Positions 1-10,440 of a stretch of 64,000 bases of DNA are shown piece by piece. Both the position numbers and the translations under genes were made by a program. Positions within the stretch are counted from its first letter, which is position 1. Every line of letters starts with the position of its first letter. The notes beneath the pieces were generated by a model. It saw only the letters and a list, made by a program, of their open reading frames with translations, was not told the origin of the DNA and searched no databases. Source of the DNA: Bretschneidera sinensis (Eukaryota; Streptophyta; Magnoliopsida; Brassicales; Akaniaceae); assembly GCA_023935145.1 (NCBI GenBank), contig CM043703.1, forward strand, positions 24,947,727-25,011,726, given 5' to 3'.

Positions 1-790
1 AGATGACCTATTAGATTGACATATTGGCATATGAAAATAGAAAAGATTGATTAATGCTCAAAAGAAACAAATGCTCCTAATGATCAATAAAACAAATCTT
101 TCGCTGAGTAACTGGCCCTCTTGCCTCAGTAAGCATTGAGTGTCACGTCAAAAGGTGAAAAATCTTAAATGATCATTAAAAAGAACTTTCTGCTGAGTAA
201 CTGGCCCTCTTGCCTCAGTAAACATTGAGTGTCACGTCAAAAGGTGGAAAATTCTAAAGGGTAGCATTAAGACCAGTTAGTTTCATAGCCTTGTTGACTC
301 GAGCTAGTAAGTCCTTAGGGGTGCCTTTACACCTAATGCCCTAAAACCATCTGGTTTGGGAGTCATTGACTAAATGCTCGTTACACGAGTCAACAAGAAA
401 GCTTAAGGGAACTAACTTGGCAAAAAAATCACAAATAAAAGTCTATGCCATATTTGTTGATTCTAATAGGAAATTTGGTGAATCTTGAGTCATTGAAACA
501 CTACACATTAGAATTATTTGGAAACCCAATCTTTTATGTGCTAGTCCACCACACACTCAGTCAAACTTGTGATGTCTTAACCTGCCTCATGAAAGTGATT
601 TGCGTTCAAAACTCGTATTCATTGCAAAGATGTGTTTATATTTGTTAAGCTTGCTCATGAATGCGCATCATAGTTTTGTGTGAAACCTAAACATTTGTTG
701 GACACCATGAGCATTGGATTTATCTATGTTTTCGTTTTAGTTTTTAATTTAGTATTGCTAAGGGACTAGCAATATGTAAGTTTGGGGGTG
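1..790 (+). mobile_element. 3' internal region of a Tat/Athila-like Ty3 LTR retrotransposon
   Basis: Non-coding sequence just upstream of an LTR. It ends in the polypurine tract agtttgggggtg (about 779-790), the typical plus-strand primer of Tat/Athila/Ogre-type Ty3 elements. It holds two copies of an approximately 89-bp tandem repeat (about 101-260; the shared core starts gctgagtaactggccctc at 103 and 192). The stretch about 500-790 is clearly similar to the reverse complement of about 63710-64000, so both window ends carry the same repeat family in opposite orientations. No coding domain is visible; the body of the element lies outside the window to the left. The 67-aa reading frame here looks like chance. 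Confidence 0.7.
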
Positions 791-2102
791 TGATAGATGC
801 TTAGTTATTCATATTTAAGCCCCCTTATTTACAGTTGTTAGGTCCTTAATTACGTTAATTTTATCTCTTTTACTCCATTTGTGTGTTTTACATGTTTTTA
901 TAGGGTCTTGGATAAAAAGAAGCAGTTTTGGCACTTAAATGAAGAAATCTGGAAGCCCTGGAGCATTCTCCGCACAAAGTGTGATCGATCGCACCATGCA
1001 ATGCCATCGAGCGCACATGCGATCATGCGCACACTTGAAGGATCGAGCGCACACTGTGATCGAGCGCAAGGCACACTGCGATCGAGCGCACATGTACGGG
1101 CGTGAACAGTAAACTGCATAACCCTATTTTGGTAATAAGAGAATTGTTGTTTTAGAAAGGTTTAGGAACTCATGGTTCTCTTAGGACTTCTCAAAGACCT
1201 ATAAATACACTTGTAACTCACACACAAATAGACACCTTAGATAGAAAACACTTCTCTCTTTTCTTTTACTTGGAGTTGAGGGCTTGGGAGAGAATTGACG
1301 CCTCTTCTCTCAGGTTTATTCTTCTCCTTTATGTTTAGTTTATTTATAATGTTTACTTCAGTTAGTATGTGTAACTAACTCTCTTATAGGGCTCGATTGA
1401 AGCCCTAGTTATGCATTCCCATATTTTTATTCATTGATTAAATCTTTGCCGATAGCTTATTATGTTACTTAACTTGATTAACACTTGTGCTTATTTAAAT
1501 TCCTCATATGTATGTGTAAGGCCAACGTATGCATGTGGTATGGATGGGTTAGTTAGATCAATTTGGATGACCGAGTCCTGGATCTAACATTAGTAACAAG
1601 GGATATCTTATCCGGGTACCCGGGTTAATCAACATGGGAAACCAGGAGTAGATACCATGCCCTAGGTCTCATGTGGTTATCGATTTCCACAGTACTTATG
1701 TTTTCTTAAGGAACAACTCAAGCAGATACCATGTTGAATCGCTTAAGGAAGAAAAGAGTTAGAGTAGATACCATGCATAACTCGTTGCTTAGGGAAATCA
1801 ATAGCTTAAGGAGTAGATACCATGCCCTTAGGTTGGCAACCAGTAGGTATACATAATAAAACTAGTGCACTGATACCTTACACACATTGGGAATGTATGA
1901 CTAGTGGTGGATATCAAAGCCCTATGTCTTTATTATTATCAAATCACCTTCCAACGAATATTTATCTTTTTTTTTACTTTTGAGAAACTAATTCTAAAAA
2001 GCAACTTTACCAATCCCTGTGGAGATGACCTTGCTTTCGCACACTAGACTACACTGATGACCTTGTGCACTTGCAAGTATAACTAGTAAAATTATTTACT
2101 CA
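791..2102 (+). repeat. 3' LTR of the Tat/Athila-like element (right end approximate)
   Basis: The LTR starts TGATAGATGC immediately after the polypurine tract. It includes a CG-rich array of gatcgagcgcac-type repeats (about 978-1095), a likely promoter and transcript start (tataaatacac near 1199, then a CT-rich leader), four copies of the motif (g)agataccatg (about 1650-1830), and near its end the sequence ccctgtggagatgacc, which recurs near the 3' end of many plant Ty3 LTRs. The right end is uncertain: CA dinucleotides at about 2075 and 2102 are both candidates, and only one LTR is present, so a target duplication cannot be checked. Confidence 0.65.
978..1095 (+). repeat. CG-rich short tandem array inside the LTR
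   Basis: Repeated variants of gatcgagcgcacactgcgatcg occur at about 12-25 bp spacing in an otherwise AT-rich LTR, upstream of the likely LTR TATA box at about 1199. A role in LTR transcription or methylation is inference. Confidence 0.6.
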
Positions 2103-2252
2103 TTAATTTAGGTAGATAACCGCACGACATGAAGCATTGCCTCTACCCTCGCTGTCCTGAGGGGACTTTAGAGAGTGGTATATATACTTGAAAATCGTTT
2201 CCTAATTTCTTTGTTTCTTGTTACTTATACTTATGTTTTTTGCTGAGTAGAG

Positions 2253-3271
2253 ATGGAAGCCACAGTTAAAGCTAGGGAAAGGGCGAAGAAGATGGCTCTA
2301 GAGAAGAAAAAGGGTTGCTCAAGCTGGGAAGCAACATATACAGGCCCAAGGGTCAAGAAAGCATCTGAGGGCTCTTTCTCCTATCCCTATTGATGTGGAG
2401 ACCTTGAGCCCCTCTGAGCCCTCTTCTAAGCCGAGTAATATCTCACTTGCACCTCTACCTAAGCAAACACGGCTTTCGTCCTCATCCTAAGGGCCCTTTT
2501 CAAAGGTTAGGGTCTTTATGCCCAACTAGGGCATAAAGACAGATGACTTTGTTTTTGCTCATGCCAGGGTCGCTCGAGAGCACCTTGTCCTAGGCATCCC
2601 AATGAGAGCCTTTGCTCCATGGTCGAGGTCTTACCCTCCCAGGTGAGTGTTTCTACCTTACTTTTTGAATTTTTCTTTGAACTTTTTCTACTTCATAGTA
2701 GCTTTACTTATTCTTCTACTTTCTATTTAAGTCGAGCGTGGTGAATAGGATATTGTTGCGCTGCTGCTTGGATATGAGTGATAGGCTAACCTGATGCCAA
2801 CAAAAGTTGGACGACAGTTGTGGGCTTATCCAGTAGCTGCAGGGCTCCTTGGAAAGAGCTTGTCTGAGCAAAAAGGGAGTTGATCAGGCCAGGACCAAGG
2901 CCGTGGAGGAGAAAGAGGTTGTGCACAAAGATAGGGACGCTGCCAAGGCATTTGAACACAAGCTGAGGGGGAAGATGGAAAAGGCCATTAAGAGGGTCAT
3001 GGAGGAGGCCATGGTCAGCTTCAAGAACTCCTCTTCCTACCGAGAGGCTGTAGAGGAGGAGGTCGAGCTCTAGTTTCTCGAGGGGTTCTTGGAGGCTAAG
3101 AGGAAGGCCAAAGCACTTTACCCTCAAGTCAACTTCTCTGCTCTTGAGCTTATCACCTCAAGGGATGAAGATGGGGCCGTGTTGGATGGTTTCAGAGGCG
3201 AGGAGGAGGCGCAGGCCCAGTCGAGTGGCGTCGTGGCAGAGGCTGTGTCTGATGGGGAGGTCAGCCCCTAA
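2253..3271 (+). pseudogene. Tat-type antisense ORF (coiled-coil, with a candidate intron), broken
   Basis: This reading frame runs opposite to pol and lies downstream of integrase, the place where Tat elements carry an antisense ORF of unknown function. An ATG at 2253 opens a basic region, and the frame shifts near 2310. A candidate intron spans 2643-2731, with donor ag|gtgagt and acceptor tttaag. The two longest open stretches are 2849-3073 (74 aa, charged and coiled-coil-like, rich in Glu and Lys, with FKNSSSYREAV) and 3089-3271 (60 aa, with YPQVNFSALEL then an acidic tail). In-frame stops at about 2778, 2832 and 3071 show it is dead. The identification rests on position, charge pattern and the FK-S-FxxxV-type motif; no biochemical function is known. 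Confidence 0.55.
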
Positions 3272-3779
3272 GGACTTATTCTTCTTTTTGTAGCAGTTTT
3301 TTCTTTTTCTTTGTAGTAGTTTTTTCTTCTTCTTTGTAGTTTGAGGCCGATAGTGCCTTCTTTAATGAATTGCTTAATGAAATTTCTTTCTCACACCTTA
3401 TAGCCCATCGTGAACTTATATTTTTTCGTTGTTATCGGTAAGAGAGGCCGAGATGAGGTAACTTAGAAAACAAGGGTTCTTTCATTGATAACCGAGGCAT
3501 TTACAAGTTACACTGTCAACTCATGCGAAGCATGGAATTCGAGGGATGTACACTATTAATAAAATTTACGGATGTTCTTCGCGTTCTAAGTGCGAGGGAT
3601 AAGCTTACCATTCAATTCTTCAAGCTTGAAAAAGCCAGCTTGGCAAACTCTTTTGATGAGATATGAGCCTTCCCAGTTTATGACGAGTTTCTCGTTTCTC
3701 GAGGATGAGACATTTTATTTTTTTGTAAAACGAGAACACGTAGCTTAAAGCTTATCTCTTAGACTCGAGAGTTGTAGTA

Positions 3780-4918
3780 CCTAGTCATTCTCTAATAATA
3801 AGCAGCTAATTGAATCTGAGCTTTATCCCGAGCTTCATCGATAAGATCAGCTTTCATCTGTAGGGCTTCTTCATTATTAGCTCGCTCGAAGTTCTGTACT
3901 CGTAACGAGGGCACCCCAATCTCTAAGGGGATCACTGTTTCTGATTCGTATGCCATGAAGAAAGGAGTTTCTCCAATAGGGGTCCTAGCGGTGGTTTGAT
4001 AAGCCCATAGTACGTTTGGAAAAATGGTTGATCCATTGCTTGTCAGCTTCATCAAATCTTTTCTTGATGCCCTCCAGAAGTGTCCTGTTGGTCACCTCGG
4101 CTTACCTGCTATTTTGTGGATACCCTACAAAAGAGAATCGATGCTCGATGTGAAGCTCTTCACAGAATGCCTTGAACCAAGCACTGTTAAACTATTTGAT
4201 GTTGTTAGTGACCAATGTCTAAAGTATGCCAAACTGACACACTATGGACTTCCAAACAAAACTTCAAGCTTGATGATCGGTTATACTAGCAAATGGTTCT
4301 TCCTCTACCCACTTGGTGAAGTAATCTATTGCTATGATAATATGCTTTCTCTGGCCGGATGCCCCAGTGAAAGGGCTAAGGAGATCCATCCCCCACATGG
4401 TGAAAGGAAGTTGCCTCGTGATATAGGTAAGAGGGTTTGCTGGCCTGTGGGGCACAGGGGAGTACTGCTGATAGCTTCTACATTTTTTGACTAATTTTGT
4501 GGCATCTCTATGCATTTTGGGTGAATAGTATCCTTGACGGAGTACTTTTGAAGGTTAATGCTCGATTTCCTAGGTGATTCTCGCATACCCCTTCGTGAAC
4601 CTCCTAAAGAGCATAATTGGCCTCGGTAGGCCCGAGACACTTCAAATAAGGCGTCATAAAACTTTTTTTGTATAATTGTTCATCTATGACTGTGTATCGA
4701 GAAGCGTGGGAGATAAGTTTTTTAGTTTCACTCTTCTGCTCAGAAAGCTGACCATCACGTAAATACCGAAGGATTGGGTCTGCCCACATCTCTTCTTTGG
4801 TCACTGGCAGCACAAGTACTTCATCAATGCTTAGGATGGCGAGAGTCTCACGGTAGATGGCTTGGGTTGGCTCGGCCTGCCGAGAGGAGGTGAGTCGGGC
4901 CAAAGCGTCAGCTTTCAA
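3780..4918 (-). pseudogene. Integrase region of the Tat relic
   Basis: Three open pieces on the minus strand. 4918-4604 (104 aa) is the linker after RNase H, starting KADALARLTSS. 4515-4264 (83 aa) has the end of the zinc-binding region and the catalytic core with WGMDLLSPF and IIAIDYFTKWVEEEPF, where the D of MDLL and the D of IDYFTKW fit conserved rve-core positions. 4055-3792 (87 aa) has the distal core LWAYQTTARTPIGETPF. The piece carrying the last part of the catalytic triad is not open, so the domain cannot be active. Integrase normally inserts the cDNA into host DNA. Confidence 0.8.
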
Positions 4919-4919
4919 A

Positions 4920-5602
4920 TTCTCTGCCTGAGGAACCTGAGTTATCCGAAATACTCTAAATACAGTGGCGAGTTCTCTAGCCCTCTTAGAATATCAAGCA
5001 ATCTTCTAACCTCGGGCTTCGAATTCACCAATCATCTGATTTACCATCAGTTACGAGTCGTTGTATGTGTCCAGGGCTTCAACGGCCATCGCTTTCGCTA
5101 AATTCATTCTGGCGAGTAATGCCTCATACTCTGCTTCATTATTAGAAGTTTTGAACCCGAATCTTAAAGCATATTCAATGACTAATCCATCCGAACTAAA
5201 AAGGATGAGCCCTGCCCCACTTCTGACACTGTTCGAGGAACCGTCAACATAAAGGGTCCACTGCGGAGTTTGCTCGGCTATCACCGGTTCCAGTGTTTTG
5301 GTCGGACCCTCCTAGAGTGTTTTCTCCACAATAAAGTCTGCGAAGGCCTGAGCCTTGATAGTTTTTCTGAGGTTTTATCGGATGTCAAACTCTTCGAGCT
5401 TTATGGACCACTTGACCATCCTCCCCAAGATGTCTGGCTTATGAAGAACTTGTCTCAGCAGTTGATCTGTTAAGAGGACGATGGTGTGTGCTTGGAAATA
5501 CGGCCGAAGCTTGCGTGCTATAATTAGGAGAGTATACGCCATTTTTTTTATCGAGAGGTACCGTACTTTTACATCATGAAGAACTTTGCTAAGATAGTAC
5601 AT
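4920..5602 (-). pseudogene. RNase H and second (archaeal-type) RNase H of the Tat relic
   Basis: 5602-5375 reads as the Ty3 RNase H tail (MYYLSKVLHDVKVRYLSIKK, ARKLRPYFQAH, LLTDQLLRQVLHKPDILGR). After a broken stretch, 5284-5051 reads as a second RNase H fold with QWTLYVDGSSN and SNNEAEYEALL, the D...E...-type motif of plant archaeal-like RNase H. Two RNase H domains in series mark the Tat lineage. Stops separate and interrupt the two domains. Confidence 0.8.
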
Positions 5603-5608
5603 AGTTTT

Positions 5609-6640
5609 CTAGACATTCATATCTTCCCGAATCAAAATAGAGGCCATTACTTCTTGCCTAGCCGATAAATATAGGAAGAGTTCCTTTACCATAATAAGTT
5701 TGGTCAAAAGTGGGGGATAACTCAAATATTCTTTTAGCCCCTCGAAGACTTTTTGACAGTCTTCAGTCCAGACAAAGTCTTTTGCCTTCCTGATGACTTT
5801 GAAGAAGAGGAGCCACTTCTCTACAGATTTCAACATAAAACGACTTAGTGCCGCTATACATCCTGTCAGCCTTTGCACTTCTTTTATCGTCTTATGAGAG
5901 GTCATACCAAGGATAGCCTCGATCTTCTCTAGGTTAGCTTCTACTCCTCTTTGGGTGACCATAAAATCGAGGAACTTCCCTCTAGTGACTCCAAATGCGC
6001 ACTTCGCAGGGTTTAACTTCATCCAGTGATGTCGAAGCACCTCAAATGTCTCCTCTAGGTCAGATTCATGGTCTTTGGCTTTAGCACTCTTAACCAACAT
6101 GTCATCCATATAAACTTTCATATTTCTTCCAATCTACTCACGAAAGATCTTGTTCACCAACCTCTGATAGGTTGCCCCGATGTTTTTTAGCCCAAACAGC
6201 ATGACTTTATAATAGTACAGCCCTTAGTGACGAAGGTTGTTTTTTCTTGGTCAGGCTTGTGCATAAGGATCTAGTTTTAGCCAGAATAGACGTCCATGAA
6301 AGTCAAAAGTTGAAGCCTTGAGGTGGCGTAAACCAGTTGATCGATTCGCGATAGAGGCAAACTGTCTTTCGGGCAAGCCTTATTCAGATCTGTGAAGTCA
6401 ATGCAGATTCACCACTTACCATTGGGTTTTCTAACCATCACCACATTGGAGACCTAGTCAGGATAGTTTGTCTCTCGGATAAAGTCATCTGCAAGTAGTT
6501 TATCAACTTGGTTTTGATGGTGGCTTGCCGCTCGAGGGCAAATGATTTCTTATTCTGAGTGACTGGCTTATGGTTGAGGTCCATATTTAGCCGATGAACG
6601 GTGACCTCTAGGCTAATCCCGGGCATATCCGAGGATGACT
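5609..6640 (-). pseudogene. Reverse transcriptase region of the Tat relic
   Basis: The longest open piece, 6121-5609 (170 aa), starts at the catalytic strand (KVYMDDMLVKSAKAKDHESD: YMDD with both aspartates kept) and continues through the thumb (LNPAKCAFGVTRGKFLDFMV, IKEVQRLTGCIAALSRFM) to the start of RNase H (FVWTEDCQKVFEGLK). Upstream pieces at 6626-6438 include the start of the fingers (HRLNMDLNHKPVTQNKKSFA). The 6130-6430 stretch has several stops. The active-site motif survives although the frame is broken many times. Confidence 0.82.
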
Positions 6641-7260
6641 ATGCAAACAAGTCTTGATTCCTCCATAGAAAAGAGATGAGTGACTCCTTGAGATTCTTGG
6701 TGAGATCAAAGCCAATTTGAACTGTTCTGGAGATGTCTTCGCCAAGTGGGACAACAGTTAGCTTCTTTACGGGTTTGCCACATGAGGTTTTTACTTTATC
6801 CCTAAATTCTTTCACTTCGAAGGGCAAAGTCTCGTTTTTTTTTTCCTTCTCTTACAATACTCAGATAACATGACCTAGAGACCTACTGGTCCCCTTTAAC
6901 TTCACCCACTCTATCGTCAGTGGGGAACATCATTTTCAAATGGTAGGTGGAGACAACCACTTTCAATTTGTTGAGAGTAGGTCTACCGAGAATCACATTG
7001 TAGGACAACGGTCGTTTGACTATCAGAAAAGTAGTATATACAGTAATAATTTGTGGAGCCATCCTTGCGGTGATCGAGAGAACTATGCTACCTTCTGCGA
7101 ACACCAGAGTCCCCAAGAAGCTGTATAACGGGGTGGAGATTTGCTCTAAATAACTTTTTTTCAACTGCATCTTCTGAAAGGCATCATAGAATAAGATGTC
7201 TGCTAAACTTCCGTTATCCACCAAGATGCATCTGACGTCGTGGTTGGACTACCATGGCAT
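6639..7260 (-). pseudogene. Aspartic protease and protease-RT linker of the Tat relic
   Basis: The minus-strand piece 7224-6883 (113 aa) begins within the retroviral-type aspartic protease: LVDNGSLADILFYDAFQKM, where DNG stands for the usual D-S/T/N-G active site, and later YNVILGRPTLNKLKVVVSTYHL. The frame 6827-6639 carries the linker to RT (FEVKEFRDKV, SLISFLWRNQDLFA). Stops lie between the pieces. Confidence 0.78.
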
Positions 7261-7799
7261 CATCGTACGGGTTTTGTACTTCGTCTAGATCATCATCCGT
7301 GAAAGAAATTGTCTGTCTTGTCTTCCTTTGCTTATGAAGCCCGCTAATAGAAGCTACGGACCTGGCATATGTTTTCCTGTTCTTCCCGGAGTTACCTCCG
7401 ACGGCTGATCCACTGTAGAAAGTTTTGATAATTCTAGTTACCGTGACTTCTTGGCCTCCTTTGTTAGATTCTCCTTGGTTTGGCTTCGGACTCTTCTAGG
7501 GAGCTTGATGCTCTTAGTTCTTACTAGAGAGACGTCCGGGACTCCTCCTGGATCAATCGGGCATTACTAATTCCTCGATTGATAAGGGCCACAATATGTT
7601 GCTTCAGAGTATGGCACTCCTCAGTATTGTTCCCATGGTTTCTATGGAATAGGCACCAATTGCTATGATCCCCGTTGAGGCGCTGCGGTTTTGAGGGCCA
7701 TCGAAAGATTTTCCTATCCTAGAACTGTATCAGGACATTGGTTCTGGATGCGTTGAGAGGAGTGAAACTTTCAAAATGGGTGGTCGCCTTATATATGCC

Positions 7800-8745
7800 C
7801 TCTAATGGGGTTTTTTGGTCGTCCCACCGCGAGGATCGCTGGTGTCTTTATTCTTCTTCTTCATTTCCCCTTCCATTTCTCTTTGGAAAGCATGATCATC
7901 TTCTACCAGCATATACTTCTCTGCTCGGGTTAAGATCTTGTTCTTATCTTTAGACAGTCGCCTAGTGAGCTTGGAGCTGAAGATTCTGAATCTCAGTCCA
8001 TTTTTGAATGCCAGCATCTGAACGTTGGAATCGAAGTCAGGGATCTCCTAAGCGGCAGCACTGAACCTTGATATGTAGGCTCGATGCCTCTCCCCTCAAT
8101 GTTGAATGATGTTGAACAGGCTTTTCGAGGTCTTCTTAGGTCCCTTACTGCTGAGAAAGTGGGAAGAAAAGGTGTAACTAAGCTTTTTGAAGGTGTCGAT
8201 GCTTCATGGCTTTAGCCGGGAATACCATGTACTGACAGCTTTTTTGAGCGTAAGGGGAAACACTCGGTACATGATAGGATCAAAGTGCTGGTGCAGCATC
8301 ATGGTGGTGTTGTAATGCTTTAAGTGGTCTAAGGGATCTGTCGAGCCATCATAGGGCCTAATTTGTGGCATCCAAAAATTTGGTGGGAGCGGAGCTTCGA
8401 GGACTTCCTGTGTGAATGGTAAGTCTTGGATGCTGAGTTCATCCAAGACTTTATGATTTCGGCATTTGAAGGCTTCATTGATTTTCTCTTCCATCTCCTC
8501 GATTCGTTTGTCCAAGTTGAGGTTGCTTCGGGAGAATGAGCCTCCTCTAGATCTATTGGCACGAGGTGGTGAAGACTCTGCAATGGAACGACTGTTGATG
8601 GGGAGCCAGTCAATAGGAGGGCTAGTTTTCCTAGGAGCATGGTGAGGAGATGGGGGCGAGGGCTGTCGACCTCTTTTTTCTGACTTCGGCAGCCAGGTTC
8701 ATCCGATCATTGGAGAGGGAGTTAGCCGTGTGTCACTAGGGCACT
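7800..8745 (-). pseudogene. Gag of the Tat relic
   Basis: The piece 8515-8204 (103 aa) has the retrotransposon gag core: PYDGSTDPLDHLKHYNTTM and FPLTLKKAVSTWYSRLKP. The piece 8017-7802 continues with a Lys/Glu-rich linker (RRLSKDKNKILTRAEKYMLVE). The region up to about 8745 reads as the gag N-terminal part in broken frames (DRMNLAAEVRK). Gag would form the virus-like particle; here the frame is disrupted repeatedly, and no zinc knuckle is intact. Confidence 0.78.
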
Positions 8746-8858
8746 GGAGAGTGAATTATTTACTACATCACATGACAACACCACTTGAGAGTCATTCTAT
8801 CTGATCAGTTTTTTAACATCCTGCAAATTTATATTTTTACACAAACTCAAAGCTTCCT
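8746..8858 (-). pseudogene. LINE RNase H, distal fragment (left of the miniature-element insertion)
   Basis: Read on the minus strand, this is the continuation of the RNase H-like domain at 13088-12730: EALSLCKNINLQDVKKLIR, then DSQVVLSCDVVNNSL, the pattern seen in plant LINE RNase H (SDSQxVV). One in-frame TAG precedes NDSQ. The frame continues without loss across the 8859-12729 insertion once one 5-bp target copy is removed. It ends against the Tat relic near 8745. Confidence 0.7.
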
Positions 8859-9371
8859 TGTTGGGAATTCTGATACCCAAAAACAAATTACAATTGCAAA
8901 AATAAAGAGAAAATAAACACAATAATTTTTTAACCTGGTTCAGCACCTGTTGCCTACGTCCACGAGCCAATCGTTATTCCACTACTTTTATAATTTTTAG
9001 ATGGAGGAAAGCTGTTAAAACTCACAATACACAACTTTTCTAGACAAAACTATGTGAAAACCCTCTTCAATCTCACAACTCAAAACTCTAATATACCCAA
9101 TATTCACTCAATCCTTGAATCCCTATATTGGTATTTGTTTGCTACACTCCCATCTGACCAACTATTCCTGGTTAAGGAATAGGGTGAGGAACTAACTCTC
9201 TTTATGCCCATATTTATAATAACTAATACCTAAATCCTAACAAAATCCTCTCTCGACTCAAATCCCCAAATATTTCGATCCACGTGCTAGTTTACCTCTA
9301 CTCGATCAAAACCTACATATTTTAATCGAGCATTCAATATCGTTTAATTAGATTTTGGGCCTAATCCCAAC
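8859..9371 (-). repeat. 3' LTR of the miniature element (513 bp)
   Basis: A complete LTR with terminal TGTTGGG/CCCAACA. It is collinear with 9484-9775 plus 12596-12729, which defines the break in the other LTR. Differences are scattered substitutions and small indels, indicating an old insertion. About 75 bp present here (about 9163-9236) are missing from the split copy. Confidence 0.8.
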
Positions 9372-9483
9372 AATCCTCTACCTAGGCTTAAAATCTGATA
9401 TTCAACAACACATCTGACTTACTTCTTCATCGTATCAAATCACTGAATTTTTGTCGTTATCGAACCTTAGCTCTGATACCACT
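9372..9483 (-). other. 112-bp core of the miniature element: PBS and polypurine tract
   Basis: The minus-strand primer-binding site TGGTATCAGAGC covers 9481-9470, and a purine-rich tract (GGTAGAGGAT) ends at 9372 next to the 3' LTR. Nothing coding fits between them. These are the minimal cis signals for mobilisation in trans by an autonomous Copia-type partner (inference). Confidence 0.75.
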
Positions 9484-9775
9484 TGTTGGGAATTCTGACA
9501 CCCCAAAAATAACTATGCAATCAAATAAGTAAAAATAAAGAGAAAAGAAACACAAGAATTTTTTTAACGTAGTTCGGCACCTCTTGCCTATGTCTATGAG
9601 CCAATTGTTATTCCACTACTTTTGCAACTTCTGGATGGAGAAATGCTACTAAAACTCACTACATCAAAATACATAATTTTTCTAGAAAAAAACTATGTGA
9701 AAACTCTCCTCAATCTCACAACCCAATACATTCAATATTCACTCAACTTTGGTTGTTGCAATTACATCTGACCAG

Positions 9776-10440
9776 CTTTGGCATACAGCACCATCTTTCT
9801 GCACATGTTGGATAGTGTGACCAGGAAATGTGGAGACTCAGAAGATCCAGCTGTCATTTGGAAGAAACTAAATGAGTTGTTTCTTACCAAGACTCTCCCT
9901 AATAAGATTTATCTTCTTAAACGAATCTTCGCTTTTAAAATAGATCCTAATAAAGAGTCACAAGATAATCTTGATGTGTTTAATAAACTAATTCAAGATT
10001 TGGCTAGTTGTAATATAACATTCCCGGATGAACAATTGACTGTTATATTGTTGAATTCTCTTCCTGATTATTTTGAAAGTTTGATTAATGCTATTGAATA
10101 TGGAAGAGATACACTAACCAAAGAAATTGTGATCAATGCTATAAGGGTTCATGATTTCAAAGCCAAGATGAGGGAAGCATCAAGTGGGGAAGGGTTGTTT
10201 GTTAAAGGAAGTCCAGTAACTCGGTATGGCAGTAACATCCATGGCTATTACCAGGATAAACCAAAGGGTAGAGGACAAAGCCATGGGAGAGCTCACTTTA
10301 AACTGAGATTTGGAGAAAAGGGATGCTACTACTGTAATAAGGAGGGTCATTTCAAGAGAGATTGCAACAAGATGATACGGGATGAGGGAGGAAGCCATAC
10401 CAAGAATGGAGAGGCTTCAGTTTCCAAGGGAGAACAGTAA
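9776..10440 (+). pseudogene. Copia gag fragment embedded in an LTR
   Basis: Open from 9778 to a TAA at 10438. The frame enters mid-gag (WKKLNELFLTKTLPNKIYLL), continues through the UBN2-like region (LNSLPDYFESLINAIEY), and ends with one CCHC zinc knuckle CYYCNKEGHFKRDC, which binds the RNA template. The N-terminal part of gag is missing: homology to the host LTR stops at about 9775 and gag begins almost at once, so the fragment was truncated when captured or inserted. It runs opposite to the miniature element that contains it. Confidence 0.8.

Larger units (their letters stand above)
2253..8745 (-). mobile_element. Decayed Tat-lineage Ty3 retrotransposon, internal region without LTRs
   Basis: On the minus strand the order is gag (about 8745-7800), aspartic protease (about 7260-6880), reverse transcriptase (6640-5609), RNase H (5602-5375), second archaeal-type RNase H (5284-5051), and integrase (about 4918-3792), followed by an antisense ORF on the plus strand (2253-3271). 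Dual RNase H plus a 3' antisense ORF is the signature of the Tat lineage of plant Ty3 elements. Every domain is broken by stops and frameshifts, and no LTR pair was recognised. The right end abuts a LINE fragment near 8745, and the left end abuts the unrelated LTR at about 2102-2250. The element is therefore a truncated, inactive relic. Confidence 0.8.

Noticed and set aside
103..260. Repeats with regular spacing that might suggest a CRISPR array
   Set aside because: There are only two approximately 89-bp units with near-identical interiors in a plant LTR element; no short direct repeats with unique spacers.
2786..3127. 113-aa minus-strand frame
   Set aside because: It is the complement of the charged, coiled-coil antisense ORF of the Tat relic; the Leu-rich pattern is what the complement of Glu/Lys codons gives.
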